A DNA stretch of 64,000 bases from PFJX01 sp040757575 (GTDB lineage Bacteria > Pseudomonadota > Gammaproteobacteria > Burkholderiales > Thiobacillaceae), in assembly GCA_040757575.1 (NCBI GenBank), contig JBFLXA010000012.1, positions 27,773 through 91,772 on the forward strand. Reading direction: 5' to 3'. Shown piece after piece: positions 17,534 to 26,015 of the stretch. Positions within the stretch are counted from its first letter, which is position 1; each line of letters starts with the position of its first letter. Below the pieces are notes generated by a model. That model ran no database searches. It had not been told where the DNA came from and was given only the letters and a program-made list of their open reading frames with translations. The translations under genes were made by a program, and so were the position numbers.

Positions 17534-19102
17534 ATGCAAGTCGTTGAAAAAATCGTCCCTTCGTATCCCTTGTTCCGTCAGCCCGAATACAAGGAATCCC
17601 TGAAGAACAAACAGGAAATGTTTGAAGAGAAGGTGCCCGACGCGAAGATCAGCGAGGTCTTCCAGTGGACCACCACCCTGGAGTACCAGGATCTGAACTT
17701 CAAGCGCGAGGCCCTCACCGTCAACCCCGCCAAGGCCTGCCAGCCCCTGGGTGCCGTGCTCTGCGCCCTGGGCTTCGAGAAGACCCTGCCCTACGTGCAC
17801 GGCTCCCAAGGTTGCGTGGCCTACTTCCGCACCTACTTCAACCGTCACTTCAAGGAGCCCATCTCCTGCGTGTCCGATTCCATGACGGAAGATGCGGCGG
17901 TGTTCGGTGGCCAGAAGAACATGTTCGACGGTCTGGAAAACGCCAAGGCCCTGTACAAGCCCGACATGATCGCCGTGTCCACCACCTGCATGGCGGAAGT
18001 CATCGGTGACGACCTGAACGCCTTCATCAACAACGCCAAGAAGGCCGGCCACATCGAGCAGGAATTCCCCACCCCCTACGCCCACACCCCCTCCTTCGTG
18101 GGCAGCCATGTCACCGGCTGGGACAACATGTTCGAAGGCATCATCCGCTACTTCACGCTGAACCACATGGAAGGCAAGGAAGTGGGCAGCAATGGCAAGA
18201 TCAACATCGTGCCGGGCTTCGAGACCTACCTGGGCAACTACAAGGTCATCAAGCGCATGCTCACCGAGATGGGCGTACCCTTCACCTTCTTGGCGGACCC
18301 CACGGAAGTGCTGGATACCCCCGCTGACGGCCAGTTCCGCATGTATGCCGGCGGCACCACCCAGGCTGAAGTGAAGGATGCCCCCAACGCCAAGACCACC
18401 TTCCTGCTGCAACCCATGCAACTGGAAAAGACCAAGAAGTTCGCCGAGACCACCTGGCAGCATGAAGTGCCCAAGCTCAACATCCCCATGGGCCTGGAGT
18501 GGACCGACGAGTGGCTGATGAAGGTGTCCGAGGTGTCCGGCATGCCCATCCCCGAATCCCTGGCCAAGGAGCGGGGCCGTCTGGTGGACATGATGACCGA
18601 CAGCCACACCTGGCTGCACGGCAAGAAGTTCGCCCTCTACGGCGACCCGGACTTCGTCATGGGCATGACCAAGTTCCTGCTGGAACTGGGTGCCGAGCCC
18701 ATCCACATCGTCTGCCACAACGGCAGCAAGAAGTGGGACAAGGCCATGAAGAAGCTCCTGGCGGATTCTCCCTACGGCGTGAACTGCAAGACCTACCCCG
18801 GCGCCGACCTGTGGCACCTGCGCAGCCTGCTGTTCACCGACAAGCCGGACTTCCTCATCGGCAACAGTTACGGCAAGTACCTGCAGCGGGACACGGTGCA
18901 CAAGGGCCCCGAGTTCGAAGTGCCCCTGATCCGCCTGGGCTTCCCCATCTTCGACCGCCACCACCTGCACCGCCAGACCACCCTGGGTTATGAGGGCGCC
19001 ATGCAGATGCTCACCACCCTGGTGAACGAAGTGCTGGCGCGCCTGGATGACGACACCCGGGGCATGGGTACCACGGACTACAACTACGACCTGGTCCGCT
19101 AA
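17534..19102 (+). CDS. nifK: Nitrogenase molybdenum-iron protein beta chain
   Basis: This is the beta subunit of dinitrogenase, sharing the P-clusters with NifD. P-cluster Cys69 (KACQPLG), Cys94 (GSQGCVAYFR) and Cys152 (TTCMAEV) are all present in 522 residues. Two nearby ATGs exist; I chose 17534 because AGGAG (17523-17527) is then 6 bases upstream, while the ATG at 17528 touches it. A heptamer-type repeat instead of the palindrome fills the gap to nifT. Confidence 0.99.
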   Translation: MQVVEKIVPSYPLFRQPEYKESLKNKQEMFEEKVPDAKISEVFQWTTTLEYQDLNFKREALTVNPAKACQPLGAVLCALGFEKTLPYVHGSQGCVAYFRTYFNRHFKEPISCVSDSMTEDAAVFGGQKNMFDGLENAKALYKPDMIAVSTTCMAEVIGDDLNAFINNAKKAGHIEQEFPTPYAHTPSFVGSHVTGWDNMFEGIIRYFTLNHMEGKEVGSNGKINIVPGFETYLGNYKVIKRMLTEMGVPFTFLADPTEVLDTPADGQFRMYAGGTTQAEVKDAPNAKTTFLLQPMQLEKTKKFAETTWQHEVPKLNIPMGLEWTDEWLMKVSEVSGMPIPESLAKERGRLVDMMTDSHTWLHGKKFALYGDPDFVMGMTKFLLELGAEPIHIVCHNGSKKWDKAMKKLLADSPYGVNCKTYPGADLWHLRSLLFTDKPDFLIGNSYGKYLQRDTVHKGPEFEVPLIRLGFPIFDRHHLHRQTTLGYEGAMQMLTTLVNEVLARLDDDTRGMGTTDYNYDLVR

Positions 19103-19105
19103 GGC

Positions 19106-19185
19106 GGGAATGGGGGATGGGGAAAGGGAAATGGGGAAAACCCCAATTCCTACCCCCCCCATCACCCATCCCCCATCCCCCATCA
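19106..19185. repeat. Heptamer-type inverted repeat between nifK and nifT
   Basis: G-rich units (GGGAATG, GGGGGAT, GGGGAAA) are followed by C-rich units of opposite sense (CCCCATC). It is one of about nine such elements in the window. It ends in CATCACCGGAG, which supplies the nifT ribosome binding site; the element before nifY ends the same way. Confidence 0.8.
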
Positions 19186-19197
19186 CCGGAGTTAAAA

Positions 19198-19422
19198 ATG
19201 GCCAACATCATGATCCGGCAAGGCGACAAGGGCGAATACGTGTTCTACCTGCCCAAGCGCGATCTCGAGGACACCATCACCTCGATGGAGTTCGACACCC
19301 CTGAAAAGTGGGGTGGCGAGATCAAGCTCAACAACGGCGGCGCGTATTTCATCGAACCCCAGTCCAAGCCCGAACGGCTGCCCTATTCCGTGCGCGCCAA
19401 GCGCCTGGATGCGGCGGAATGA
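19198..19422 (+). CDS. nifT: Nitrogen fixation protein NifT/FixU
   Basis: This 74-residue protein of the NifT/FixU family has the characteristic MIRQGDKGEYVFYLPKRDLE, WGGEIKLNNG and a basic C-terminus. It is normally encoded right after nifK, as here. Its role is unclear and it is usually dispensable for nitrogen fixation. The start is ATG 19198 with CCGGAG upstream; in-frame upstream codons are repeat-derived and rejected. Confidence 0.95.
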   Translation: MANIMIRQGDKGEYVFYLPKRDLEDTITSMEFDTPEKWGGEIKLNNGGAYFIEPQSKPERLPYSVRAKRLDAAE

Positions 19423-19428
19423 TTGTTA

Positions 19429-19510
19429 TGGGGAAACGGGAAATGGGAAAAGTGAAACGCAAGAGCAAATGCGCTCCCCACGTTTCCCGTTTCTCGTTTC
19501 TCGTTTCCCG
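19429..19510. repeat. GGGAAAC/GTTTCCC inverted repeat between nifT and ferredoxin
   Basis: GGGAAAC-GGGAAATGGG on the left and GTTTCCC-GTTTCTC-GTTTCTC-GTTTCCC on the right form long complementary arms. It is a variant of the heptamer family; the same GGGAAAC flavour recurs between rnfG and rnfE (57701-57777). Confidence 0.8.
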
Positions 19511-19529
19511 AATCTGAAAGGAATTCATC

Positions 19530-19730
19530 ATGGCACTGAAGATTGTTGCCGACCTGTGTACTGCCTGTGGGGATTGCGAACCGGAATGCCCCACCGAGTC
19601 CATCAAGGCCAAGAAGGGTGTTTATGTCATCGACGCGGAGACCTGCACGGAATGCGAAGGGGATTTCAAGAAGCCCCAGTGCGTGAAGATCTGTCCCGTG
19701 GACGACTGCATCATCCCCCTGGCCGCTTGA
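19530..19730 (+). CDS. 2[4Fe-4S] ferredoxin, FdxN-type
   Basis: This 66-residue ferredoxin has two cluster motifs: CTACGDCEPECP and CTECEGDFKKPQCVKICP, with the long C-x2-C-x8-C-x3-C spacing of Allochromatium-type/FdxN ferredoxins. These are low-potential carriers, and inside a nif operon it is a likely electron donor to NifH or to cofactor biosynthesis. GAAAGG precedes the ATG. A paralogue is encoded next to nifB (63005-63313). Confidence 0.93.
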   Translation: MALKIVADLCTACGDCEPECPTESIKAKKGVYVIDAETCTECEGDFKKPQCVKICPVDDCIIPLAA

Positions 19731-19733
19731 AGG

Positions 19734-19813
19734 TGGGAATGAGTGATGGGGGGTGGGGGATGAGAATCCCCTGACGCATTGATCCCATTTCCCATTACTC
19801 ATTCCCCATCACC
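19734..19813. repeat. Heptamer-type inverted repeat before nifY
   Basis: GGGAATGAGTGATGGGG on the left mirrors the right-hand arm ending CCCCATCACCGGAG. The right end supplies the ribosome binding site of the next gene, as in front of nifT. Confidence 0.8.
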
Positions 19814-19824
19814 GGAGTCATGAA

Positions 19825-20526
19825 ATGACGACAATCACCAAAGGCGCTGCCCTGCGCATGGCCCTGGCGGCGAAAACGCTGGAAGGGGTGGATGCCCGGG
19901 CCTTTACCATCAAGCTGGCCGAGCACCTGGGTTTGCCGATCACCGAAGAGAAACTGGCCGCCTTCACCGTGGCGGACCTGAAGGCCCTGCTCACCGGCGA
20001 GGAAAGCATCGAGCCGGACGTGGACATGGCCAGCATCAAGCTGGCGGTGCGCTACCTGTGGGGCGAAAACGGTGACGATGCCTCCATTCCCAAACCCGAG
20101 GCTTACACGGAAGGCGATATCCCCGACAGCCTGCGAGTGGCCGTAGCCTCCAACACGGCCGACAACCTGGACGGGCATTTCGGCTCCGCCCCCCGTTTCC
20201 TGGTCTACCAGGTAGGCAAGAGCGCCATCCGGCTGGTGGACGTGCGCCCCACCCTCATCGCCGACGAGGCCGAAGACAAGAACGTAGCCCGTTCCGAACT
20301 GATCAACGATTGCCAGATGGTCTATGTCCAGTCCATCGGTGGTCCGGCGGCCGCCAAGGTGGTGCGCGCCGGCCTGCATCCGGTGAAGGTGCCTACCCCG
20401 GCCCCGGCCGTGGAAGTGCTGGCCCGCCTGCAAGCCGTGCTGGACGCCCCCCCGCCCTGGCTGGCCAAGATCATGGGCGTGGAAGCCCGGAGCCTGGCCC
20501 GGTTTGCCGAGGAGGAAGAAACATGA
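19825..20526 (+). CDS. nifY: NifY/NafY-like cofactor-binding protein
   Basis: A 233-residue protein of the NifX/NifY/NafY group, which holds FeMo-cofactor or stabilises apo-dinitrogenase during maturation. The N-terminal ~110 residues are helical, as in NafY. The C-terminal NifX-like domain begins LRVAVASNTADN, with the conserved LDGHFGSAPRFLVYQV (His in a candidate cofactor-binding loop). NifY versus NafY naming is not settled by sequence alone. It overlaps the next gene by ATGA. Confidence 0.85.
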   Translation: MTTITKGAALRMALAAKTLEGVDARAFTIKLAEHLGLPITEEKLAAFTVADLKALLTGEESIEPDVDMASIKLAVRYLWGENGDDASIPKPEAYTEGDIPDSLRVAVASNTADNLDGHFGSAPRFLVYQVGKSAIRLVDVRPTLIADEAEDKNVARSELINDCQMVYVQSIGGPAAAKVVRAGLHPVKVPTPAPAVEVLARLQAVLDAPPPWLAKIMGVEARSLARFAEEEET

Positions 20527-20795
20527 TCACCCCGGAAACCCTGGCCCTGGTGACTGCCAGGGCCGGCGAAGTGGGTCTGACCGAAAACGGCCTGGCCCAT
20601 CTGCGCCAGGCCTGGCCGGACATCCATTTCACCTTCTGTTCTGAAGACGATGTGCCGGCCCGATTGAGCCCGGCCGCCACGGCTGAAGGATTCGCCGTTT
20701 ATCTCGTCAGCGGCGCCCAGCATTGCGTGGGCTTCACCAACCATCTGGAAGCGGCCACCGGCCTGGTGCTGGCGGCGATCTCTGACGAAGACTGA
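20523..20795 (+). CDS. Small conserved nif-cluster protein (DUF6129-like)
   Basis: This 90-residue acidic protein begins MITPETLALVTARAGEVGLT, contains IHFTFCSEDDVP and ends in AAISDED. It resembles what I recall as the DUF6129 family, found in nif operons of related diazotrophs; no function is known. It is translationally coupled to nifY (ATGA overlap), which suggests a role near cofactor insertion. A single Cys (in TFCSEDD) and two His are present but no clear cluster motif. Confidence 0.7.
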   Translation: MITPETLALVTARAGEVGLTENGLAHLRQAWPDIHFTFCSEDDVPARLSPAATAEGFAVYLVSGAQHCVGFTNHLEAATGLVLAAISDED

Positions 20796-20847
20796 CCCCG
20801 GAGTGAATTGATATGGCTCAAACCCAATCTCCTGCATCGCGGGCATC

Positions 20848-20870
20848 GTTATGTAGTGATGCGACATATC
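20848..20870 (+). promoter_or_regulatory. Dyad resembling a ModE operator
   Basis: GTTATGT (48-54 within 20800s) and ACATATC are near-perfect inverted arms about a 9-base spacer, in the AT-rich style of ModE boxes (CGTTATAT-like arms). It lies just upstream of the proposed GTG start of modE and could mediate molybdate-dependent autoregulation of modEABC. Confidence 0.45.
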
Positions 20871-20890
20871 CGGAAGAGGCTTCGACCTGC

Positions 20891-21673
20891 GTGAAACACC
20901 CCTTGCAAACCCTGCCGACCCTGAGTCGGGGACGGCGCTGGGACCACCTGGAACTGCTGGAGCGGATCGACGCTTCCGGTTCCATCTCCGCCGCCGCCAA
21001 TGCCATGGGCATGAGCTACAAGGCGGCCTGGCAGGCGGTGGAGGCCATGAACAACCTGTCCGAACAGCCCATGGTGGCCCGCCAGACCGGCGGCAAACAC
21101 GGTGGCGGGACGACATTGACCGAATATGGCCGCCGGGTGGTGGCCGCCTACCGCCGTCTTGAGAAGGAACGGGAGCGGGTGCTTGCCCACCTGAACCGGA
21201 TCCTGGACGACTTTGACCAGTACTACCGCGTTATCAGGAGATTCGACATGCAGACCAGTGCCAGAAACCAGTTCCTCGGGACGGTGAAAACGGTGAAGAC
21301 CGGCGCCGTCAACGACGAGGTGATCCTGGATATCGGCGGCGGCGACGAACTGGCCGCCATCATCACCCATGAAAGCACGCGCCACCTGGGCTTGGTGCCA
21401 GGCATGGAGGCCTACGCATTGATCAAGGCACCCTGGGTGATCCTCACCCCCGACGACAGCCTCAAGACCAGTGCCCGCAACCGCCTGTGCGGCACCGTGG
21501 TGCGCTGCCAGGAGGGGGCGGTGAACGGCGAGGTCATCCTCGAACTGGCCGGCGGCAAGACCCTCGCCGCCATCGTCACCAACGACAGCATCCAGAGCCT
21601 GGGCCTCCAGGCCGGTGTCCGGGCCTGCGCCCTGATCAAGGCGTCCCACATCATCCTGGCGGTTTCTACCTGA
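20891..21673 (+). CDS. modE: Molybdenum-dependent transcriptional regulator ModE
   Basis: This is a ModE-type regulator that binds molybdate and represses mod genes. An N-terminal winged HTH (HLELLERIDASGSISAAANA, SYKAAWQAVEAMN) is followed by two molybdate-binding Mop/TOBE repeats starting TSARNQFLGTVKTV and TSARNRLCGTVVRC. The frame is open from ATG 20813, but I prefer GTG 20891: the conserved region starts there, and the skipped 26 codons contain a dyad resembling a ModE box. It precedes modABC in the same direction. Confidence 0.9.
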   Translation: MKHPLQTLPTLSRGRRWDHLELLERIDASGSISAAANAMGMSYKAAWQAVEAMNNLSEQPMVARQTGGKHGGGTTLTEYGRRVVAAYRRLEKERERVLAHLNRILDDFDQYYRVIRRFDMQTSARNQFLGTVKTVKTGAVNDEVILDIGGGDELAAIITHESTRHLGLVPGMEAYALIKAPWVILTPDDSLKTSARNRLCGTVVRCQEGAVNGEVILELAGGKTLAAIVTNDSIQSLGLQAGVRACALIKASHIILAVST

Positions 21674-21720
21674 CCGTCTCAATCAGACTCATCCAACTCA
21701 TTACTACTCGGAGCCCTGCC

Positions 21721-22467
21721 ATGAAATCCACCCCGCTCTTTCTCGCAGTCATGGCCATGACTGCGGCCGTGACCGTCCGTGCCGCCGAAGTCAGTGTCGC
21801 CGTGGCGGCCAATTTCACTGCCCCCATGAAGGCCATCGCCGCCGGATTCGAAAAGGACACGGGCCACAAGGCCACGCTGGCCTTCGGCGCCACGGGCAAG
21901 TTCTACGCCCAGATCAGGAACGGCGCCCCTTTCCAGATGCTGCTGTCCGCCGACGACGAAACCCCGGCCCGGCTGGAGCGGGAAGGCCTCACCGTTGCCG
22001 GCAGCCGTTTCACCTATGCGGTGGGCAGCCTGGTGCTGTGGTCCTCCAAACCCGGCTATGTGGATGCCCGGGGTGAAGTCCTGAAGCAGGGCGATTACAA
22101 AAAGCTGGCCCTGGCTAATCCCCGCCTGGCACCCTATGGTCGGGCGGCCATGGAGGTGCTGGCAGGACTGGGGCTGACGGAGACCGCCACGCCCCGGTTC
22201 GTCCTGGGAGAGAACATCGCCCAGACCTACCAGTTCGTCAGCACTGGCAATGCGGAACTGGGTTTCGTCGCCCTGTCCCAGGTCATGAAAGAGGGGCGTG
22301 TAGCCAGCGGTTCCGCCTGGATTGTGCCTGGCAAACTGCACGCCCCCATCCGCCAGGATGCAGTCATCCTGGCCGCCGGCAAGGACAATGCCGCCGCTTC
22401 CGCCCTGATGGCCTATTTGAAAGGGGACAAGGCCCGGGCCATCATGGGCACTTATGGCTATGAATGA
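21721..22467 (+). CDS. modA: Molybdate ABC transporter substrate-binding protein
   Basis: A periplasmic molybdate-binding protein, 248 residues. A signal peptide ends near AAVTVRA-A, and the mature part starts EVSVAVAANFTAPM, the ModA signature, with ATGKFYAQI and the hinge segments NIAQTYQFVSTGNAELGFV. GGAG precedes the ATG. It provides Mo for FeMo-cofactor; modB starts 7 bases after the stop. Confidence 0.96.
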   Translation: MKSTPLFLAVMAMTAAVTVRAAEVSVAVAANFTAPMKAIAAGFEKDTGHKATLAFGATGKFYAQIRNGAPFQMLLSADDETPARLEREGLTVAGSRFTYAVGSLVLWSSKPGYVDARGEVLKQGDYKKLALANPRLAPYGRAAMEVLAGLGLTETATPRFVLGENIAQTYQFVSTGNAELGFVALSQVMKEGRVASGSAWIVPGKLHAPIRQDAVILAAGKDNAAASALMAYLKGDKARAIMGTYGYE

Positions 22468-22474
22468 GTGATCC

Positions 22475-23158
22475 ATGGACCTGGGATTTACCGACGCTGA
22501 CTGGGGCGCCATCTGGCTGACCCTGAAACTGGCCACCGTCACCACGGGCCTGCTGCTGCTCATCGGCACCCCCATCGCCTGGCGCCTGGCCCGTACCCGG
22601 GCCTGGTGGAAGGGGCCGGTAGCGGCGGTGGTGGCCCTGCCCCTGGTGTTGCCGCCCACGGTGCTGGGGTTCTACCTGCTGGTGGCCCTGGGGCCCAACG
22701 GGCCGGTGGGAAGCCTTACCCAGTCCCTGGGCCTGGGGGTGCTGCCCTTCACCTTCTGGGGCCTGGTGGTGGCCTCGGTGTTCTACTCCATGCCCTTCGT
22801 GGTGCAGCCCCTGCAGAACGCCTTCGAGGCCATCGGTGATCGCCCCCTGGAAGTGGCCGCCACCCTGCGGGCGGGCCTCTGGGATACCTTCTTCACGGTG
22901 ATCCTGCCCCTGGCCCGGCCGGGCTTTCTCACCGCCGCCATCCTGGGCTTTGCCCATACCGTGGGGGAATTCGGCGTGGTGCTCATGATCGGCGGCAACA
23001 TCCCGGACGAGACCCGGGTGGTGTCGGTGCAGATCTACGACCACGTGGAGGCCATGGACTACGCCGCCGCCCACGGCCTGGCCCTGGGCATGGTGGTGTT
23101 CTCCTTCCTGGTGTTGTGGGCCCTGTACCACTTCAACCCCACACGGCCACGCAAATGA
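22475..23158 (+). CDS. modB: Molybdate ABC transporter permease
   Basis: The 227-residue inner-membrane permease of the molybdate importer, with about five transmembrane helices. The EAA-type cytoplasmic loop that contacts ModC reads EVAATLRAGLWDTFFTVILP. The stop overlaps the first possible modC start (ATGA). Confidence 0.95.
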   Translation: MDLGFTDADWGAIWLTLKLATVTTGLLLLIGTPIAWRLARTRAWWKGPVAAVVALPLVLPPTVLGFYLLVALGPNGPVGSLTQSLGLGVLPFTFWGLVVASVFYSMPFVVQPLQNAFEAIGDRPLEVAATLRAGLWDTFFTVILPLARPGFLTAAILGFAHTVGEFGVVLMIGGNIPDETRVVSVQIYDHVEAMDYAAAHGLALGMVVFSFLVLWALYHFNPTRPRK

Positions 23159-24246
23159 CCGGGCCCGCCATGAACAACAGCATCCACGCCCGATTCAAGC
23201 TCCCTTTTCCCGGCTTCACCCTGGATGTGGACCTGGACCTGCCCGGCCGGGGGGTGACCGCCCTGTTCGGCCATTCCGGTTCCGGCAAGACCACCCTGCT
23301 GCGCTGTATTGCCGGTCTGGAGCGGGTGCCGGGCGGCACCCTCAAGGTGGGTGACGGGGTCTGGCAGGACGGCACGGCCTTCCTGCCGGTTCATCAGCGG
23401 CCCATCGGCTATGTGTTCCAGGAAGCCAGCCTCTTTCCCCACCTCACGGTGCGTCGCAACCTGGAATACGGGCTCAAGCGGGTGCCCTCCGGCGAGCGCC
23501 GGGTCTCCCTGGACCAGGCGGTGGCCTTGCTGGGCATCGGCGCCTTGCTGGATCGCCTGCCGGAACGCCTGTCCGGGGGTGAGAAGCAGCGGGTGGCCAT
23601 TGCCCGGGCCCTGGCGGTGAGCCCCCGCCTCCTGCTCATGGACGAACCCCTGGCGGCCCTGGACCTGGCCCGCAAGCAGGAGATCCTGCCCTACCTGGAA
23701 CGGCTCCACGACGAACTGGAAATCCCCCTGCTGTATGTCAGCCATGCCCCGGATGAGGTGGCCCGCATTGCCGACCACATCGTCGTCATGGACGCCGGCC
23801 GGGCGGTGGCCTCCGGCCCCCTGACTGAAACCCTGGCCCGTCTGGACCTGCCCATCCGCCTCGGGGAAGATGCCGGGGTGGTGCTGGATGCCACCGTGGC
23901 GGAGCGGGATGCGGAATGGGGCCTGGTGCGGGTGGCCTTTGACGGCGGCGCCCTGTGGGCCCGGGATGGGGGCCATGCCCTGGGCCAGCGGGTGCGGGTG
24001 CGCATCCTGGCCCGGGACGTGAGCCTGGCCTCAACCCGTCATGACGGCACCAGCATTCTCAACATCCTGCCGGGGGTGGTGGAAGCCATGGTGGAGGACG
24101 GCCACCCGGCCCTGGTGCTGGCGCGCCTGAACGTGGGGGGGGCGCCGATCCTGGCCCGCCTCACCCGCCGTTCCGCCCAGAACCTGGGGCTCTCGCCGGG
24201 CCGGCTGGTGTATGCACAGATTAAGGCCGTGGCACTGGTGGGGTGA
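23155..24246 (+). CDS. modC: Molybdate ABC transporter ATP-binding protein
   Basis: The ATPase of the molybdate importer. Walker A is GHSGSGKT, the signature is LSGGEKQRVAIARAL and Walker B is LLLMDEPLAALD. The C-terminal Mop/TOBE domain (after about residue 290) is the ModC-type molybdate sensor. ATG 23155 is coupled to the modB stop; ATG 23170 is an alternative. It completes modEABC, co-directional with nif genes upstream. Confidence 0.95.
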   Translation: MTGPAMNNSIHARFKLPFPGFTLDVDLDLPGRGVTALFGHSGSGKTTLLRCIAGLERVPGGTLKVGDGVWQDGTAFLPVHQRPIGYVFQEASLFPHLTVRRNLEYGLKRVPSGERRVSLDQAVALLGIGALLDRLPERLSGGEKQRVAIARALAVSPRLLLMDEPLAALDLARKQEILPYLERLHDELEIPLLYVSHAPDEVARIADHIVVMDAGRAVASGPLTETLARLDLPIRLGEDAGVVLDATVAERDAEWGLVRVAFDGGALWARDGGHALGQRVRVRILARDVSLASTRHDGTSILNILPGVVEAMVEDGHPALVLARLNVGGAPILARLTRRSAQNLGLSPGRLVYAQIKAVALVG

Positions 24247-24252
24247 GGGCCG

Positions 24253-24343
24253 GGATGGGGAATGGGAAACGGGGAATGGGGAATGGGGAATGGGGAATGG
24301 GGAATGGGGAATGGGGGATGGGGGATGGGGGATGGGGAATGGG
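24253..24343. repeat. GGGGAAT/GGGGGAT tandem heptamer array
   Basis: A one-sided array of GGGGAAT units (about five in tandem) and three GGGGGAT units directly after modC. It runs into the 5' end of the acetyltransferase frame and appears to supply its start codon. The multiple G4 tracts could form a G-quadruplex. Confidence 0.9.
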
Positions 24344-24793
24344 ATAAGTATTGAGTTTGCCCGGGGGGCGGACCTGGAGGCCATGGCAGGCCTGCTGGCC
24401 GAACTGTTCACCCTGGAAAGCGATTTCCTGCCCGACCGCGAAAAACAGCGGTCAGGCCTGAAGCTCATCCTGGACAACCCGGCCCTGGGGCGGTTGTTCG
24501 TGGTCAGGGCGGGGGAGCGGGTGGTGGGCATGGCCAACGCCCTGATCACGGTCAGCACCGCCGAGGGGGCGCGGGTGTTATTGCTGGAGGACGTGGTCCT
24601 GCATCGGGACCATCGCGGCGGCGGCCTGGGACGCCGGCTGGTGGAACACGTGCTGGCCTGGGCAGCAGCGGAGGGCATGGGACGTGTGACCCTGCTGGCG
24701 GACAAGGACAATGCCCCGGCCCTGGGCTTCTACCGGAAACTGGGCTTTGCAAATTCCAATATGACGGTCCTGCGGCGGCAACTGCCGGGCTAG
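24332..24793 (+). CDS. GNAT-family N-acetyltransferase
   Basis: A 153-residue acetyltransferase with the acetyl-CoA pyrophosphate-binding motif HRGGGLGRRLVEHVL and the C-terminal APALGFYRKLGF. The substrate is unknown. The likely start ATG 24332 lies inside the heptamer array, so the first residues MGNG are repeat-derived; the conserved part starts at ISIEFARGADLE. Its stop codon shares CTAG with the stop of the convergent transporter gene. Confidence 0.8.
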   Translation: MGNGISIEFARGADLEAMAGLLAELFTLESDFLPDREKQRSGLKLILDNPALGRLFVVRAGERVVGMANALITVSTAEGARVLLLEDVVLHRDHRGGGLGRRLVEHVLAWAAAEGMGRVTLLADKDNAPALGFYRKLGFANSNMTVLRRQLPG

Positions 24794-26007
24794 CCCGGGC
24801 CGGCCGGGTGCCAGCCCACCAGGGCCAGCATGATGAAGAAGCCCACCCCATAGCCCAGGGGCACATGCCAGCCGTTCCTCAGCCAGCCCCCCACGGATCT
24901 GGCCTCGGGGAACAGATTGGACAAGGCGACCCCGGCGGAAGAGCCGAACCAGATCATGGAACCGCCAAAACCCACGGCAAAGGCCAGCACACCCCAGTCG
25001 TAGCCCCCCTGGGCCAGGGCCAGGGCGGTGAGGGGGATGTTGTCGAACACGGCGGAGACGAAGCCCAGGCCGAAGGCCGTCTCCCAGGAAGCGGCCGGCA
25101 GCTTTTCCACCGGCATCATGGAAGCGCACATCACCAGGGAAAGCAGGAAGATACTGCCCTTGGCCGCATCCGGCAGCAGGCTCCACTCCGGTTTGCGCAG
25201 CAGCGCACCTACCAGAATGGCCACCCACACGGCGGCGCCCAGGAAGGGGAAGCTGTCCGCGTACTGGGGGAACAGGGAGTTGACCGTGACGTTGGTGGCT
25301 ACGGCGGCTACAAGGATCCAGGCGACGATGGCCAACCGGGCCCAGTCCACATGGGCGTGGCTGGAGGCATCCTTCTGGATGGGCTGGTAGGCCTGCTGCT
25401 GTCGGGCGGCGATGAGACCAAAGACCAGCAGCGCGGGCACGGCGGCGGTGTAGGCGGAGATCACCTCCATGGGCGGAATGCCGTCGATCCACATCATGGT
25501 GGTGGTGGTGTCCCCCACCACGGAGCCGGCGCCGCCGGCATTGGATGCGGCGACGATGGCCGCCAGGTAGCCGATGTGCACCCGGCGGCGGAACACACCG
25601 GCGGCCACGGTGCCGCCGATGAGGGCGGCGGCGATGTTGTCCAGGAAGGCGGACATGACGAACACCAGCACCAGCAGCACGAAGGCGCCTTTCCAGTCGT
25701 CCGGCAGATAGCGGGGCAGGACATGGGGCAGGTGGCTGTCCTCGAAATGCCGGGCCAGCAGGGCAAAGCCCAGCAACAGGCCCAGCAGGTTGGTGAGCAC
25801 CACCCATTCGTGTTCCAGATGTACGATCCAGCCCGTGAACCCGGGGCCTTCCTGGAAACCGGTGAAGCCGATCTTGTACAGGGAGATCACCGCCAGGCCG
25901 GTAAGGGCTACTTGCAGGGTGCGGTGGTGGAACAGTGCTACCCCAAGCAGGGTGGCGGCGAACAGGATGAAGTCGACGGGGATGCCGAACAGGCTGGGTG
26001 AAACCAT
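24790..26007 (-). CDS. Ion transporter superfamily membrane protein (NhaD/CitT-like)
   Basis: A 405-residue protein with 10 or more transmembrane helices. Segments such as VMSAFLDNIAAALIGGTVA, ASNAGGAGSVVGDTTTTMMW and SAVFDNIPLTALAL show the paired re-entrant, Asn/Gly/Thr-rich motifs of ion transporter superfamily members such as NhaD-type Na+/H+ antiporters. It is last in the minus-strand operon behind the Mrp/complex-I-like genes, so a Na+/H+ role fits. It could equally carry an organic anion. Confidence 0.75.
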   Translation of the reverse strand: MVSPSLFGIPVDFILFAATLLGVALFHHRTLQVALTGLAVISLYKIGFTGFQEGPGFTGWIVHLEHEWVVLTNLLGLLLGFALLARHFEDSHLPHVLPRYLPDDWKGAFVLLVLVFVMSAFLDNIAAALIGGTVAAGVFRRRVHIGYLAAIVAASNAGGAGSVVGDTTTTMMWIDGIPPMEVISAYTAAVPALLVFGLIAARQQQAYQPIQKDASSHAHVDWARLAIVAWILVAAVATNVTVNSLFPQYADSFPFLGAAVWVAILVGALLRKPEWSLLPDAAKGSIFLLSLVMCASMMPVEKLPAASWETAFGLGFVSAVFDNIPLTALALAQGGYDWGVLAFAVGFGGSMIWFGSSAGVALSNLFPEARSVGGWLRNGWHVPLGYGVGFFIMLALVGWHPAGPG

Positions 26008-26015
26008 GATGGGGC

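Noticed and set aside
14797..17535. A 912-codon open frame antisense to nifH and nifD
   Set aside because: It is a shadow of GC-rich codon use in nifH/nifD, is full of low-complexity Val/Gly/His, and has no recognisable domain.
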